Source: Novipirellula sp052161655 (lineage in GTDB: Bacteria; Planctomycetota; Planctomycetia; Pirellulales; Pirellulaceae). From it: a stretch of 64,000 nt of DNA. Shown in pieces: positions 53,682-63,063 of this stretch. The notes under the pieces were generated by a model. It saw only the letters and a program-made list of their open reading frames with translations. It was not told the DNA's origin and ran no database searches. The stretch lies in contig NZ_CP197418.1 in NCBI RefSeq assembly GCF_052161655.1, forward strand, positions 6,138,001-6,202,000. Direction: 5' to 3'. Within the stretch, counting starts at the first letter, position 1. The number at the start of each line of letters is the position of its first letter. Both the position numbers and the translations under genes were made by a program.

Positions 53682-54506
53682 CTACGCCGCAGCCTGCTCT
53701 GGCTTTCGCACAAATGTGTTTTCTTGAGCGATCACTTCATCGGCAAGAGCACGGTAATCGATTGCGCCATTGCTGTCAGCGGAGTACTCGAAGATCGACT
53801 TGCCGAAACTTGGTGCTTCGGCCAAACGAATGTTACGGCGAATGCGTGTGTCAAAGAACTTGGCACTACGATAGAACTCACGAGCACCCTTACTGGCTTC
53901 AAAGAACTCGTTGATATCGGTGCTGACTTCGGCAGCAAGCCGAGTGTTCGAGTCGTACATGCAAAGCATCACGCCCGAGAGACGCAAGTCGCTGTTGAGT
54001 CGTCGTGAAACCACTTCGATCGTCCGCAACAGTTTGCTCAATCCGTGCAGCGCCAAAAAGTGTGGCTGCAGCGGCAAGAACACTTCATTCACCGCGACCA
54101 AAGCGTTGACCGTCAATACGCCCAGGCTGGGCGGACAATCAAGAATAAAGTAATCAAACGGTTCGTCATCGGCGTCGAGCTTGTCGCGAAGAATCATCTC
54201 GCGGCCCACTTCGCTGGCGAGCTCTAGCTCGGCGGCAGCCAAATCCAAGTTCGATGGAATCACGCACAGGTTCTCATTCACCCAGCAACGTGCTTGCGCG
54301 ATCGTCGCTTCCCCACAAAGCACTTCATACATACTGGCTTCGCCGTCAACGGCGGTAATGCCAAGGTGCAGCGAAGCATGGGCTTGCGGATCGAGGTCGA
54401 GCAAACATACGCGACGGCCTTGAGCGGCAAGAGCAGACGAAAGGTTGACGGAGCTGGTCGTTTTGCCAACACCACCTTTTTGGTTAATCACAGCGATGGA
54501 TCGCAT
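53682..54506 (-). CDS. ParA/Soj family partitioning ATPase
   Basis: A 274-residue protein with the complete ParA set: NQKGGVGKTTSSVNLSSAL at the start, LLDLDPQAHA, FILDCPPSLGVLTVNAL and FLALHGLSKLLRTIE. ATP-dependent binding to DNA moves or positions cargo. There is no ParB gene near. A 101-residue protein gene lies 76 bases upstream on the same strand, the likely partner. It is distinct from the orphan ParA-like protein at 1414, with the more canonical DLDPQ motif. Chromosome segregation is possible but needs a ParB elsewhere. Confidence 0.93.
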   Translation of the reverse strand: MRSIAVINQKGGVGKTTSSVNLSSALAAQGRRVCLLDLDPQAHASLHLGITAVDGEASMYEVLCGEATIAQARCWVNENLCVIPSNLDLAAAELELASEVGREMILRDKLDADDEPFDYFILDCPPSLGVLTVNALVAVNEVFLPLQPHFLALHGLSKLLRTIEVVSRRLNSDLRLSGVMLCMYDSNTRLAAEVSTDINEFFEASKGAREFYRSAKFFDTRIRRNIRLAEAPSFGKSIFEYSADSNGAIDYRALADEVIAQENTFVRKPEQAAA

Positions 54507-54582
54507 GGTACATCATCCTTGATGGGGCGAGTTAGCGGTTGTTGAGAACGTGGAAAAAAGCTGTGCAATTTCAGAACGCAAC

Positions 54583-54888
54583 TCAGGCTGCGTCTTGTTG
54601 TCGGAACTGTTGGTATGCCAATAACACATCGTACAGATCCGCGTCGATACGAACGGTGTCGTCCGCGAAGTCACTGAGCCAAGTTCGGTTGGATTTTTCG
54701 GCGTCGATCAATAGCGGGACAATTTGCTTGAGCGAAACATCGACCGTCTTTGGGGCAGCCACGCCCGTCATTCGGTCCAATTCGCGTTCTTTCCGCTCCT
54801 CTGAATGATGAGGTGTCAACTTTCGATTTGCGGATCTTGCCGTGGAAAAACCATTCTCAGAAACAACGCGAAATTTCGGTTCAGGCAT
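54583..54888 (-). CDS. Small protein upstream of ParA, possible partner
   Basis: A 101-residue protein from the ATG at 54888; a TTG one codon earlier is possible. A disordered, basic start (SANRKLTPHHSEERKEREL) is followed by a short helical domain with SLKQIVPLLIDAEKSNRTWLSDFADDTVRIDADLYDVLLAYQQF. I do not know the family. Position directly upstream of parA on the same strand suggests a ParA regulator or cargo adaptor. This is inference from context. Confidence 0.6.
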   Translation of the reverse strand: MPEPKFRVVSENGFSTARSANRKLTPHHSEERKERELDRMTGVAAPKTVDVSLKQIVPLLIDAEKSNRTWLSDFADDTVRIDADLYDVLLAYQQFRQQDAA

Positions 54889-55823
54889 CAACTACATCTC
54901 GGAACGTGGATCGAGAGAACTTTTATCCTCTCGAGAACGACCCCTGACAAAACGCAGGAGGTTAACTCAGTCTTCTTTAAGGAGAGAAAAACGACTGCCA
55001 TCGGCACCGCTTTGCTTCCTAGTCGAATCATCGACTTTGACGGTTAGGGGACTTAAATCAAATTTATCGATTTTTCTAATTGTCAATTTCGCGTGTTTTT
55101 AAGGCCCGTCAGTCGTCGCAAGCCTCCGCCGGTGTTGCGTAACCATTTTGTGGCACGCAAAAATGCTCATTCATACGTCGCGGCCCATCAAGCGAAAGGC
55201 ACACCGATAACGTGGGTTGGGTAGGCAAGATCGGCGAACAGGGATCATGGAGCCCGGCTGCTGGAATCACTAAGCCATGCCGCCCCGAGAGACGAGGTAC
55301 CACATTGAGCCCCAAATTCCTTAGGTCAATTTTGGAAAAACTTGTTGGCCCTCGCGCATCGCGGGGCTCCCCGGTTGGCGTGGTCGCGGTTCTACAGGCA
55401 GCGGCATCGTGCCGGACCGATTTCTCTGCCAAATGGGCTGTTTCGCGGGATCAGACGGAGTGTTCAGCGGTTTTCACGCTGTTTTCCATTGTGGAATGTG
55501 AAGCCCCTTTGCCACCGTGATACCAAAGTCGATGCATTTGGATGGCACGGGCACGGGACATTATTTCGGATTACGGAACTGCTAGCAGATTGGGGCCCGC
55601 TCGTAGGTTGACATTTCCGCTGTTCGGCAATATCTTCGCCCTGCGCGGCGGGTTGCTTTATTGTTGACCTGTTGATTGAAACTCCAGCAGAGCCGCTATA
55701 AAACACCTAAAACTGCTGGCTTCCAAAATTGAAGGTATGTTTCGACCTCAGAAGAGTGTCTATGGAGATGATTCCTGGACGTTTTCTGAACTCGAGCATG
55801 CCTATGAATGAGACCGACTTGCG
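54889..55823. other. 935-base divergent gap before the Tex-like gene
   Basis: No recognisable gene. An AT-rich stretch at 55040-55100 may hold the promoter of the parA operon. A 102-codon frame at 55212-55520 has no family and no ribosome site. The last 100 bases lead to the Tex-like start. Confidence 0.5.
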
Positions 55824-58800
55824 ATGACTGTCGATCTAGAAGCAATTGCCCGACGTGGGCGTTGCGAAGAATCAAGTTTACGAATTGCGTTGCCCCTAAT
55901 TGAACAAGGATACTCGCCGCCATTTTTGGCGCGATATCGGCGTGATGAATTAGGCGGTTTGGACGAGGCCAGTCTGTGGGCACTCGCCGAAGCTGTTCAA
56001 TCGGACCGTCAACTTGCGGCGCGACGCGCCGAATTGCTCGAGAGTTGGAGTGCGACGCCGATTGCCGATCCCGCGCTGGGACGAGCGATTGAGAAAGCGA
56101 ACTCCAAACGCATGCTCGAGCGACTAGGTCGACGGATCAAACTTGAATCCGGTGAAGCGGTCGATTCTGCCACTCGGCTTGCTGTTCGTGTTCTGAACCC
56201 ACAAAAGGGTGACGGAGACGACTTGCATGCGATTGCGGAAAAGATGGAAGCCATCGATGACGCAAACGAAGCCAGCGCGAAACTTGAAAAGTCGTTGGCT
56301 GGTCGCTTGGCGGGTGATCCGCGAATGATCAATGCCGCGGTCCAGTGGCTTGGCAAGAACGCAAAAATTCACGTCATCGAAATCCATGATCCTCACTCGA
56401 GTGCTGATCATGGCGATGACGATTCCGACCACGGCAAAGAGCAAAAGCCCAGTTCGGCCAGCACAAAGTCGGTCAAGAGCAAGGCCGCTGCCTCCGATGA
56501 AGCTTCGCTAACAAAAGTTGCCGAAGAGCCTGCGGCCAAGGAAGCTGCGAGTGACGCTAGCGCCGCGACGGAATCCAGCGAAACTGCGGAATCCAAGTCG
56601 GAGCAACCAGCAGCGACTGTCGAAACAACCGAGCCCAAGGCTGAAGAGTCTAAGGTCGAAGTGAAGGCCGAGACGGCTGCTGCCGCTGCCCCCGAGGCAA
56701 CGAGCGAAACGCCACAAGCTGAGACGCCAAAAACCGAAACGCCACAAGCTGAAGCAACTGCTGAACCGGCTGTTTCGGAAGCTGCCACTGCGGGCACAGC
56801 CAGCACGACGCCAGCCACCGAGGCAACGGACGCTGCAGCGGAGGCAACCACGACGGAAGCATCCTCGCCCGAAACACCTGCTTCGTCCGAAACACCTGCT
56901 TCTCCAGAAGCCGCTGCGACAACGAAACCGTCCTTCGCTGATGCCAAAGACAGCGAAGCAAAAGGCAAAGAGCCCAAATCCGACAAGAAGGCCGAGCCAG
57001 CGCCTGCGAAGAAGCAGAAGAAGGTTTCGCCTCGCCAACGACGTCGTCGTTGGTTAATGAGTGTCTTGAAACCGTTGCAAGGCAAGCGGATCCCCACGAA
57101 CAAGCTTAGTTCATTCCAAACGGTGATGCTCGCTCGTGCCCTTCGCAGCCAAGTTGCGAATTGCTCGTTCGAATACGATGCCAATCGTTTAGTAGCAGAG
57201 CTGCAGGCCACCGCTGATCGCATCAATCCCCGCTTGGCGGATATGTTGCGAAACATTCTGATTGAAAACGAAGCTGACATTCGGGGTGCTGCCGAGGCCG
57301 CATGGTGGGACGAATTACAAGAACGTGCGTCGAGTCGTTTGCTCGGTATCGCCGCTGACCATTTGCGAATGCAGGTCAACCGCAGCGGCGTCGAAGCCAA
57401 AGTGATCATGTCGATCGATGCCGTCGGGCCTCGAACCGCGGCAACGGCGATCGTCGCGAGTGATGGTCGATTGTTGCACTGCGAAGACTTGCCCTGCCAA
57501 TTGTCAGCCGGAATGCGGTCGCAAGCGGTGCTGCGAATGGGCGAACTGATTCATGCTCACCACGTCGATTTGATCGTAATCAGCAATGGTCCCGCACGCC
57601 GAGGATGCTTGGTCGCGGTGGGTGAATTGGTTAAACAATCGCCCGAGAATTCGATTCGCTGGACATTGGCGGATCGCAGCGGTGCGGACACCTACGCCGG
57701 AAGCCAGGTTGCGGATCAAGAAATGCGAACGACGCCTCGTCGATTCCGCAGTGCAGCCTGGGTCGCATTTTCGATTCTGCAACCTGCAGGCGCAATCGCA
57801 AAGGTCGATCCTCTGAAATTGCGTTTGGGATCCTTCCAACGAGAACTTGCCGACAAGGCACTGATGGAAGTGCTCGACGATGTCATGATCAGCGGTGCTT
57901 CGCGTGGTGGCGTCGATGCAAACTCGGCGCCCACGTCGTGGTTGTGCCGTTTGCCTGGCGTTACGCAGGAGGTGGCCGACGCGTTGGATTCGGCTCGTCG
58001 AAACGAATTGTTCAAGTCTCGAGAACAGATCGAAGAGCTTGATGCGTGGGGCGACAAGGCGTCGACGCGACAAGCGTTGCCGTTCTTGCGAGTCTTTGGC
58101 AGCGAAGAAGTCCTCGATGGAACATTGATTCACCCCGAGGACTATCCGTTGGCCAAGAAGTTGGCAACGACGCTCGAGATCGAACTGCCGCCATCGACTC
58201 CACCAGGTTATGAAACGCCCAACTTTGACGAAGACGCCGCACCAAAACTAAGCGACGTCGTCGAGCCAGTTGCCGAAACCAAGGAATTAAAAACCGCCGA
58301 AACCGACGAAGAGAAACCTTTCGGCTTAGCCGCGGAAAACGAAGCGGGTGAATCGGACGCAGCTCCTGCGGATCCGGCAGCCGAAGATGTTTCAGCAGCC
58401 GAACCTTCCGGCGAACCCGCGGCAGAACCTGCAGTTGAGACGGCGGAAGCGGATGCTTCGGCAAGCGAATCTGCGGAGGAAAGTGTCGCAGAAGCTCCGC
58501 AGGCTGAAGAATCTTCCGATGCGGCCGAACCAGCAGAAGCCGCTGCGGCGGTATCGATGCGTGTGGTTCGTCCACGCCCTGAAAAAGCCAAAATTGACAA
58601 GTGCATCAAAGAATGGCAGATCGGTGCCCGCCGAACGCGTCAATTGGTGAGCTGGTTGTGTGACCCGTTTGGTGATAGTGATGTCGCCGATGGGGCTTCC
58701 AACGCAGTGCTGACATCGATGCCAAACCTAAAGACGCTCAAGACCGGCGACCAAGTCATCGGTGTTGTCGTCGGCGTCATGCCGTTTGGTGTGTTCGTTG

Positions 58801-59627
58801 AATTGGCACCCGATTGCAGCGGATTGATTCACGTTAGTCGCGTTTCGGAACAGTTCATCGAAGACCTGCACGAAGCGATTCAAGTCGGTGACGTGATCAC
58901 CACTTGGGTGACCGGAATCGATACCAAGCGTCGTCGAGTGGCGTTGAGCGCGATCTCGCCTCAACGTGAAATCGAACTCGAAGAGATGCGTCGTCAACGC
59001 AACGATCGTCCGCAACGCGGTCAACAATCGCAAAATCGTGGCGGCAACCGCGGCGGTGCAAACCGCGACGCTGCTCCAGCACGCGGAGGAGCGTCATCCG
59101 GTGGTGCCCAAGCTTCACAAGGCAATCGTCCCGACAATCGTGGCGGTCGCGGCAAAGCGGGGGCATCAAGCGGTGGTGGTGACCGAGGCGGCCGACAAAG
59201 CGGCGGTGGTCAACGCGGTGGACGTGATGGCGGACGCGGACGCGACAACCGAGGCCGTGACAATCGCGGCGGCGGACGTGGTAAACAATCCGAAACGTAC
59301 CGCGTCGTTAGCAGCAAGCCGGTCGAACCGATCAGCGATGCAATGCTCAAAGGCGACGAGCCGTTGCGATCGTTTGGCGATTTGATGCAGTTCGTTACGA
59401 AGGACAAGGTCGAGCCGGCCAAAGAAGTAAAATCGAAGAAAGAGAAAGCCAACGTTAGCTCGGAAGCACCGGCAACTGCTGAAGCGACCCCATCCACTAC
59501 GGCACCCGCCGCGAGTGAAGAGCCAGCGAAAGCAGTCGCGGAAACTTCGAAACCGGAATCAGCGGACACCTCTACGGTAACGCCCGGCGACGAGCCAACC
59601 TCCACTCCAACGGATACATCGGCCTGA
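55824..59627 (+). CDS. Tex-like RNA-binding protein with two disordered insertions and an RGG tail
   Basis: A 1267-residue protein, about 500 residues longer than usual Tex. The N-terminal helical domain covers 1-190. A Glu/Ala/Thr/Pro-rich low-complexity stretch covers about 193-398. Then comes a YqgF/RNase-H-like domain (MSIDAVGPRTAATAIVASDGR) and helix-hairpin-helix region (LCRLPGVTQEVADALDSARRN) to about 790. A second acidic low-complexity stretch covers about 793-911, and an S1 domain about 972-1042 (VVGVMPFGVFVELAPDCSGLIHVS). A Gly/Arg/Asn-rich RGG region (about 1063-1156) and an acidic tail follow. Tex proteins act in transcription. The insertions may drive condensation or protein binding. 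The 59631 gene follows directly. Confidence 0.85.
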   Translation: MTVDLEAIARRGRCEESSLRIALPLIEQGYSPPFLARYRRDELGGLDEASLWALAEAVQSDRQLAARRAELLESWSATPIADPALGRAIEKANSKRMLERLGRRIKLESGEAVDSATRLAVRVLNPQKGDGDDLHAIAEKMEAIDDANEASAKLEKSLAGRLAGDPRMINAAVQWLGKNAKIHVIEIHDPHSSADHGDDDSDHGKEQKPSSASTKSVKSKAAASDEASLTKVAEEPAAKEAASDASAATESSETAESKSEQPAATVETTEPKAEESKVEVKAETAAAAAPEATSETPQAETPKTETPQAEATAEPAVSEAATAGTASTTPATEATDAAAEATTTEASSPETPASSETPASPEAAATTKPSFADAKDSEAKGKEPKSDKKAEPAPAKKQKKVSPRQRRRRWLMSVLKPLQGKRIPTNKLSSFQTVMLARALRSQVANCSFEYDANRLVAELQATADRINPRLADMLRNILIENEADIRGAAEAAWWDELQERASSRLLGIAADHLRMQVNRSGVEAKVIMSIDAVGPRTAATAIVASDGRLLHCEDLPCQLSAGMRSQAVLRMGELIHAHHVDLIVISNGPARRGCLVAVGELVKQSPENSIRWTLADRSGADTYAGSQVADQEMRTTPRRFRSAAWVAFSILQPAGAIAKVDPLKLRLGSFQRELADKALMEVLDDVMISGASRGGVDANSAPTSWLCRLPGVTQEVADALDSARRNELFKSREQIEELDAWGDKASTRQALPFLRVFGSEEVLDGTLIHPEDYPLAKKLATTLEIELPPSTPPGYETPNFDEDAAPKLSDVVEPVAETKELKTAETDEEKPFGLAAENEAGESDAAPADPAAEDVSAAEPSGEPAAEPAVETAEADASASESAEESVAEAPQAEESSDAAEPAEAAAAVSMRVVRPRPEKAKIDKCIKEWQIGARRTRQLVSWLCDPFGDSDVADGASNAVLTSMPNLKTLKTGDQVIGVVVGVMPFGVFVELAPDCSGLIHVSRVSEQFIEDLHEAIQVGDVITTWVTGIDTKRRRVALSAISPQREIELEEMRRQRNDRPQRGQQSQNRGGNRGGANRDAAPARGGASSGGAQASQGNRPDNRGGRGKAGASSGGGDRGGRQSGGGQRGGRDGGRGRDNRGRDNRGGGRGKQSETYRVVSSKPVEPISDAMLKGDEPLRSFGDLMQFVTKDKVEPAKEVKSKKEKANVSSEAPATAEATPSTTAPAASEEPAKAVAETSKPESADTSTVTPGDEPTSTPTDTSA

Positions 59628-59630
59628 TTG

Positions 59631-60122
59631 ATGAGCGACGATTTTAACGAACGGCTCGAGTCGGCTATCCAGCGTGGGAAACAACGAGCCGAACAGAAAG
59701 CGTCCATCGAACGTCAACAGGAAATGAGCGCCGAAGAACTTCGGCGAATGCATACGTCGTATCGATTGTCGCTATCGGATCATATTGAAAAGGCGGTGCA
59801 CCGCGTCGCTGACCATTTTCCCGGCTTTCGCACCGAATCGCTGTTCGGCGAAAACGGTTGGGGTGGTGCATGCTACCGCGACGACCTGCGTATCGAAGCG
59901 GGCAAGCGAAGCAATCAGTACAGCCGTCTGGAAATGATGATTCGGCCTTACAGCGACCTGAACGTGCTCGAGCTCAAAGGCAAAGGCACGGTGATGAATC
60001 GCGAGCTATTCAACCGCAATCATTTTGTCGCCATCGCTGAGGCAAATGAGGCTGATTTCCAACGGATCATCGACGCCTGGGCGATTGAATACGCGGAAGT
60101 ATACGCGACCAAAAGCATGTAG
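59631..60122 (+). CDS. Conserved small soluble protein, coupled to the Tex-like gene
   Basis: A 163-residue protein from the ATG at 59631, three bases after the Tex-like stop; a TTG at 59628 would abut it exactly. The start is charged and helical (FNERLESAIQRGKQRAEQKASIERQQEM); the rest is a compact alpha-beta domain with FRTESLFGENGWGGACYRDD and RLEMMIRPYSDLNVLELKGKGTVMNRE. I do not recognise the family. The tight spacing suggests co-translation with the Tex-like protein and a shared RNA or ribosome role; that is inference. Confidence 0.75.
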   Translation: MSDDFNERLESAIQRGKQRAEQKASIERQQEMSAEELRRMHTSYRLSLSDHIEKAVHRVADHFPGFRTESLFGENGWGGACYRDDLRIEAGKRSNQYSRLEMMIRPYSDLNVLELKGKGTVMNRELFNRNHFVAIAEANEADFQRIIDAWAIEYAEVYATKSM

Positions 60123-60237
60123 CTCGCGAAACTCGCAGCGAGTTTCGGCCGGCGGATGTAAAGCCAAAAGCCTTGCTGACTTTCGCATCGCTAAAGTCGT
60201 TTCTAGTGCAATTTGACAGATGGCGTGGGACTCAGTC

Positions 60238-60286
60238 GTAGCTGCGTTCGCCAGAACGTGGTCCACCGTCTGGCGACGGTAGCTAC
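60238..60286. repeat. Palindromic repeat A, copy 2
   Basis: GTAGCTGCGTTCGCCAGAACG pairs with CGTCTGGCGACGGTAGCTAC around TGGTCCAC. It is the shorter version of 51772-51843 and lies between convergent genes. Confidence 0.8.
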
Positions 60287-60303
60287 AGACGAGTAAAAAC
60301 GCT

Positions 60304-60699
60304 CTAGCGTGGTTTATTTGGCGACCATCCGTAGACGTCCGATAGAGCGCCTACCACGACATCGCACAATTGATTCAGACGAATTGGCTTACTCAAAACC
60401 TGGTAAGCTTTCATCGATTCGGCTTCACGTCGAATCTGCTCGTCCAATTCCGCCGACATCAGCACACAGGCGGGACGATCAGGGTTATCGACGAGCTGCC
60501 TCATCAAATCGAGTCCCGTGACCCGCGGCATATGGACATCGACCAAAGCCAAGTGGACTCGCCGTTTGCGAATCACATCCAAGGCTTCATCGCCATCGCT
60601 CGCTTCGCTGACCTGAAACCCTCGGCGCGCAAGTCCTTCGCAAACGACACGTCGAAATGCGGAGTCATCGTCGGTAACGAGCAAGTTTGGCACAATCAT
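60304..60699 (-). CDS. Single-domain response regulator (CheY-like)
   Basis: A 131-residue protein from the ATG at 60699; the longer frame to 60780 is unsupported. It is a receiver domain with VTDDDSAFRR (acidic pocket), LALVDVHMPRVTGLDLM (phosphoacceptor Asp in VDVHMP), CVLMSAELDE (Ser/Thr switch), and LSKPIRLNQL (conserved Lys). There is no output domain, so it acts through partners. No histidine kinase lies near. It is divergent from the MoxR gene, with a 162-base gap. Confidence 0.92.
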   Translation of the reverse strand: MIVPNLLVTDDDSAFRRVVCEGLARRGFQVSEASDGDEALDVIRKRRVHLALVDVHMPRVTGLDLMRQLVDNPDRPACVLMSAELDEQIRREAESMKAYQVLSKPIRLNQLCDVVVGALSDVYGWSPNKPR

Positions 60700-60861
60700 A
60701 ATCAGAACGTCCTCCGCTTGTTCGATCCCTAGTCCTGCAAACCCACGGGGCACTGCCAAACGGGCAGCCAGCCAGTACACTATTATAGCTTAGCAACTTT
60801 GATGCCGGTGCCATTATAATCGCTGGCGGCTTCCATTTGCGTCGTTCCGAATAGGCTGCTT

Positions 60862-61878
60862 GTGAGCTCTTCTCCGTCAAAACCACCTGCGACGACTTCG
60901 TCGCATCGACCCGACGCCTCGCCAGCGGCAGCCGCTGCGGTGGGGGAACTCGCCAAGCGGATCATCGGCAACGTTGAACTGGCTATCGTGGGCAAGCGAA
61001 AACAGTGTGTTTTGTCGCTGGTGGCATGGCTGAGTGGCGGCCATATATTGCTCGAAGATGTCCCCGGGGTCGCAAAGACGATGCTCGCTCGTGCGTTGGC
61101 ACGTAGTGTCGGATGCAAGTTCAAACGGGTTCAGTGTACGCCCGACCTGCTGCCATCGGACGTCACCGGGACTTCGATTTTCAATCAGAAAACGGCGGAG
61201 TTCGAATTTCGCCCCGGGCCCGTATTCACTCAGATTCTGTTGGCCGACGAGATCAACCGGGCCACTCCGCGAACGCAGGCATCGCTGTTGGAAGCGATGG
61301 CAGAGACCTGCGTGACGGTAGACGGGACGACACACTCGCTGAAGCCGCCATTCCTAGTCATTGCAACTCAGAACCCAGTCGATCATGAGGGGACGTTCCC
61401 GCTGCCCGAAGCTCAGTTGGACCGTTTCATGATGCGGTTTTCGCTCGGATATCCATCGATGGATGAAGAGTTACGGATGCTCGAACTGCTGCAAGGTGCC
61501 CATCCCGTGGACGGATTGAAGCCGGTGGCTGCGGCCGAGGAGTTGGTGCAAGCACAGTTGGAGGTCAAGAAGATTCACGTGGATCCACGCGTTCGCCAAT
61601 ACCTGCTGCAGATCGTTCATCAAACACGTCTGCACGAAGACCTTGCGCTCGGTGGCAGCCCGCGAGCCACGATCGCCTTGTTCCGCTGTGCACAAGCAAT
61701 GGCAGCGATCCGCGGCCGAGCGTTTGTGTTGCCCGACGATGTCAAACGCATCGTCGCGCCAGTGATGAATCACCGCTTGATCGTCCGCCCCGAAAGCCGG
61801 CTGCGAAAGGTGACGGCGGAGAAGATCGTCGAAGAGATTCTCAGTGAAATCGCAGTACCCACGATCGAAGCCGCATGA
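60862..61878 (+). CDS. MoxR-family AAA+ ATPase, orphan
   Basis: A 338-residue protein from a GTG. A short Ala/Pro-rich start is followed by the AAA+ core: HILLEDVPGVAKTMLARAL (Walker A), ILLADEINRATPRTQASLLEAM (Walker B), and ATQNPVDHEGTFPLPEAQLDRFM (sensor 1 and arginine-finger region). MoxR ATPases act as chaperones for metal or cofactor insertion or for complex assembly, usually in operons with DUF58 and von Willebrand (VWA) genes. None follow here. A possible -10 box TATAAT lies at 60815-60820. Confidence 0.9.
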   Translation: MSSSPSKPPATTSSHRPDASPAAAAAVGELAKRIIGNVELAIVGKRKQCVLSLVAWLSGGHILLEDVPGVAKTMLARALARSVGCKFKRVQCTPDLLPSDVTGTSIFNQKTAEFEFRPGPVFTQILLADEINRATPRTQASLLEAMAETCVTVDGTTHSLKPPFLVIATQNPVDHEGTFPLPEAQLDRFMMRFSLGYPSMDEELRMLELLQGAHPVDGLKPVAAAEELVQAQLEVKKIHVDPRVRQYLLQIVHQTRLHEDLALGGSPRATIALFRCAQAMAAIRGRAFVLPDDVKRIVAPVMNHRLIVRPESRLRKVTAEKIVEEILSEIAVPTIEAA

Positions 61879-61948
61879 TTTTTGCCCCGTGCCTTGCGGT
61901 TAGCTGCCGGGCTGGCAACTGGCCCGCGGGTTCGCGCCGCATCGCTAG

Positions 61949-61977
61949 GTGAAGGGCATCACGTGATGTCCCTTCAC
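61949..61977. repeat. Near-perfect short palindrome
   Basis: GTGAAGGGCATCACGTGATG followed by TCCCTTCAC reads almost the same on both strands, with a single offset base. A second small hairpin GGCCGG...CCGGCC lies near 62051. Both are in the 327-base gap 61879-62205 between the convergent MoxR and HDAC-like genes, and may terminate transcription. Nothing else is seen there. Confidence 0.65.
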
Positions 61978-62205
61978 TTCAGTCCCTTACACGGACTAAT
62001 TTTAAGGCGACCAACGATGCACGCTAGCCTCGGTAGGGATGTAGGGCCGGTTCCCACCGGCCAGTCACAACCCGACGCGTGAGCGAGGGACACGACACGA
62101 TCAATACTCTCTTGCTAACGCATTGGGGAGTATGGAAAAACTCGCAACTTCAAAATGCGTGAGCTATGATGTCCGCCAGTCTTGGGCTATCGCCGTTTGA
62201 ATGTG

Positions 62206-63063
62206 TCACCGAAACGTGTCAAGTGCGAAGTCGTAGGTGTTGAGGTGCCCCTCTACCACGGAATCATAACCTGTCTTCTGAACCGGCTGGTATCCGCCAG
62301 CAAGATTCCAGACGATCGGCACCGACGCTTTGCGGCAGGATGAGAAAATAATCGAATCACGTATTCCGGCTTCAGCAAGCGTCAATATCCCGCCTCCTGC
62401 AGGGTCACCAACCAGAACGTCCATGCCAGCTTGGTAGATTACAAAATCAAAATCTCCCGTGCTGATTGAGTTCGATATGCGTTCGATTTCTGCCAAGTAT
62501 TTTGACGCTTGATCCCGATGCGTGAATCGAAAGCCAAACGAATTGTGGTGAATCCGATCGTCGGCAAGTCGCATGAGAATGTCATCCGTGCCGTCGCCAC
62601 GGTGAAAATCGCAATCGAGAATCAGCACGCTGTTGACAGATGGAGAGTTGAGTACGTGACGCGCAGTCAGCGGCAACGCATTAAGAGCACAGAAGGACCC
62701 AGGCCGTGACCAGTGTGCGTGGTGAAATCCTGAGGTAGGAGAAAAAGAGCAGCCGGTTTCGACAGCATCCGTTGCGGCTGCAATCATGCTAGCCGCGGCA
62801 ATTGCGATGGAATTGGCCATCCGTGCTGAGGCAGGAATTGAAGCCTCGTCGAACGTGTTAGGATCAACGTTCGACACCAAACGCACAAAGTCGTCATCGT
62901 GCGTTCCGCTCCAGCATTCCCAAGGAAGAGGCTCGAAACCATCATTTGCATGGAAGTCCGCGGATTGACGCAGTGCGCAGATCAATCGGTGCGTCTTTTC
63001 GTGAGAAGGAATCGTCAAATCAGAATCGCTGACGATCATCTCATCGCGAAAAAAAGTTTGCAT
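62206..63063 (-). CDS. Histone-deacetylase-like amidohydrolase
   Basis: A 285-residue protein with the HDAC-like zinc site: His114 and His115 in GFHHAH (general acid-base pair), Asp152 and His154 in LDCDFHRGDGTDD, Asp215 in QAGMDVLVGD, and a catalytic-type Tyr258 in LAGGYQ. In bacteria such enzymes deacetylate acetylpolyamines, acetoin-related or other acetyl amides; histones are not implied. There is no signal peptide. It precedes the ankyrin gene on the same strand order but with a 107-base gap. Length is short compared with typical HDACs but complete. Confidence 0.85.
   Translation of the reverse strand: MQTFFRDEMIVSDSDLTIPSHEKTHRLICALRQSADFHANDGFEPLPWECWSGTHDDDFVRLVSNVDPNTFDEASIPASARMANSIAIAAASMIAAATDAVETGCSFSPTSGFHHAHWSRPGSFCALNALPLTARHVLNSPSVNSVLILDCDFHRGDGTDDILMRLADDRIHHNSFGFRFTHRDQASKYLAEIERISNSISTGDFDFVIYQAGMDVLVGDPAGGGILTLAEAGIRDSIIFSSCRKASVPIVWNLAGGYQPVQKTGYDSVVEGHLNTYDFALDTFR

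Noticed and set aside
55212..55520. 102-codon plus-strand frame in the gap before the Tex-like gene
   Set aside because: No ribosome site, family or domain pattern; probably chance in GC-rich DNA.
56408..57409. 333-codon minus-strand frame rich in Ser, Ala and Val
   Set aside because: It is the antisense of the repetitive low-complexity insertion of the Tex-like gene; no family and no ribosome site.
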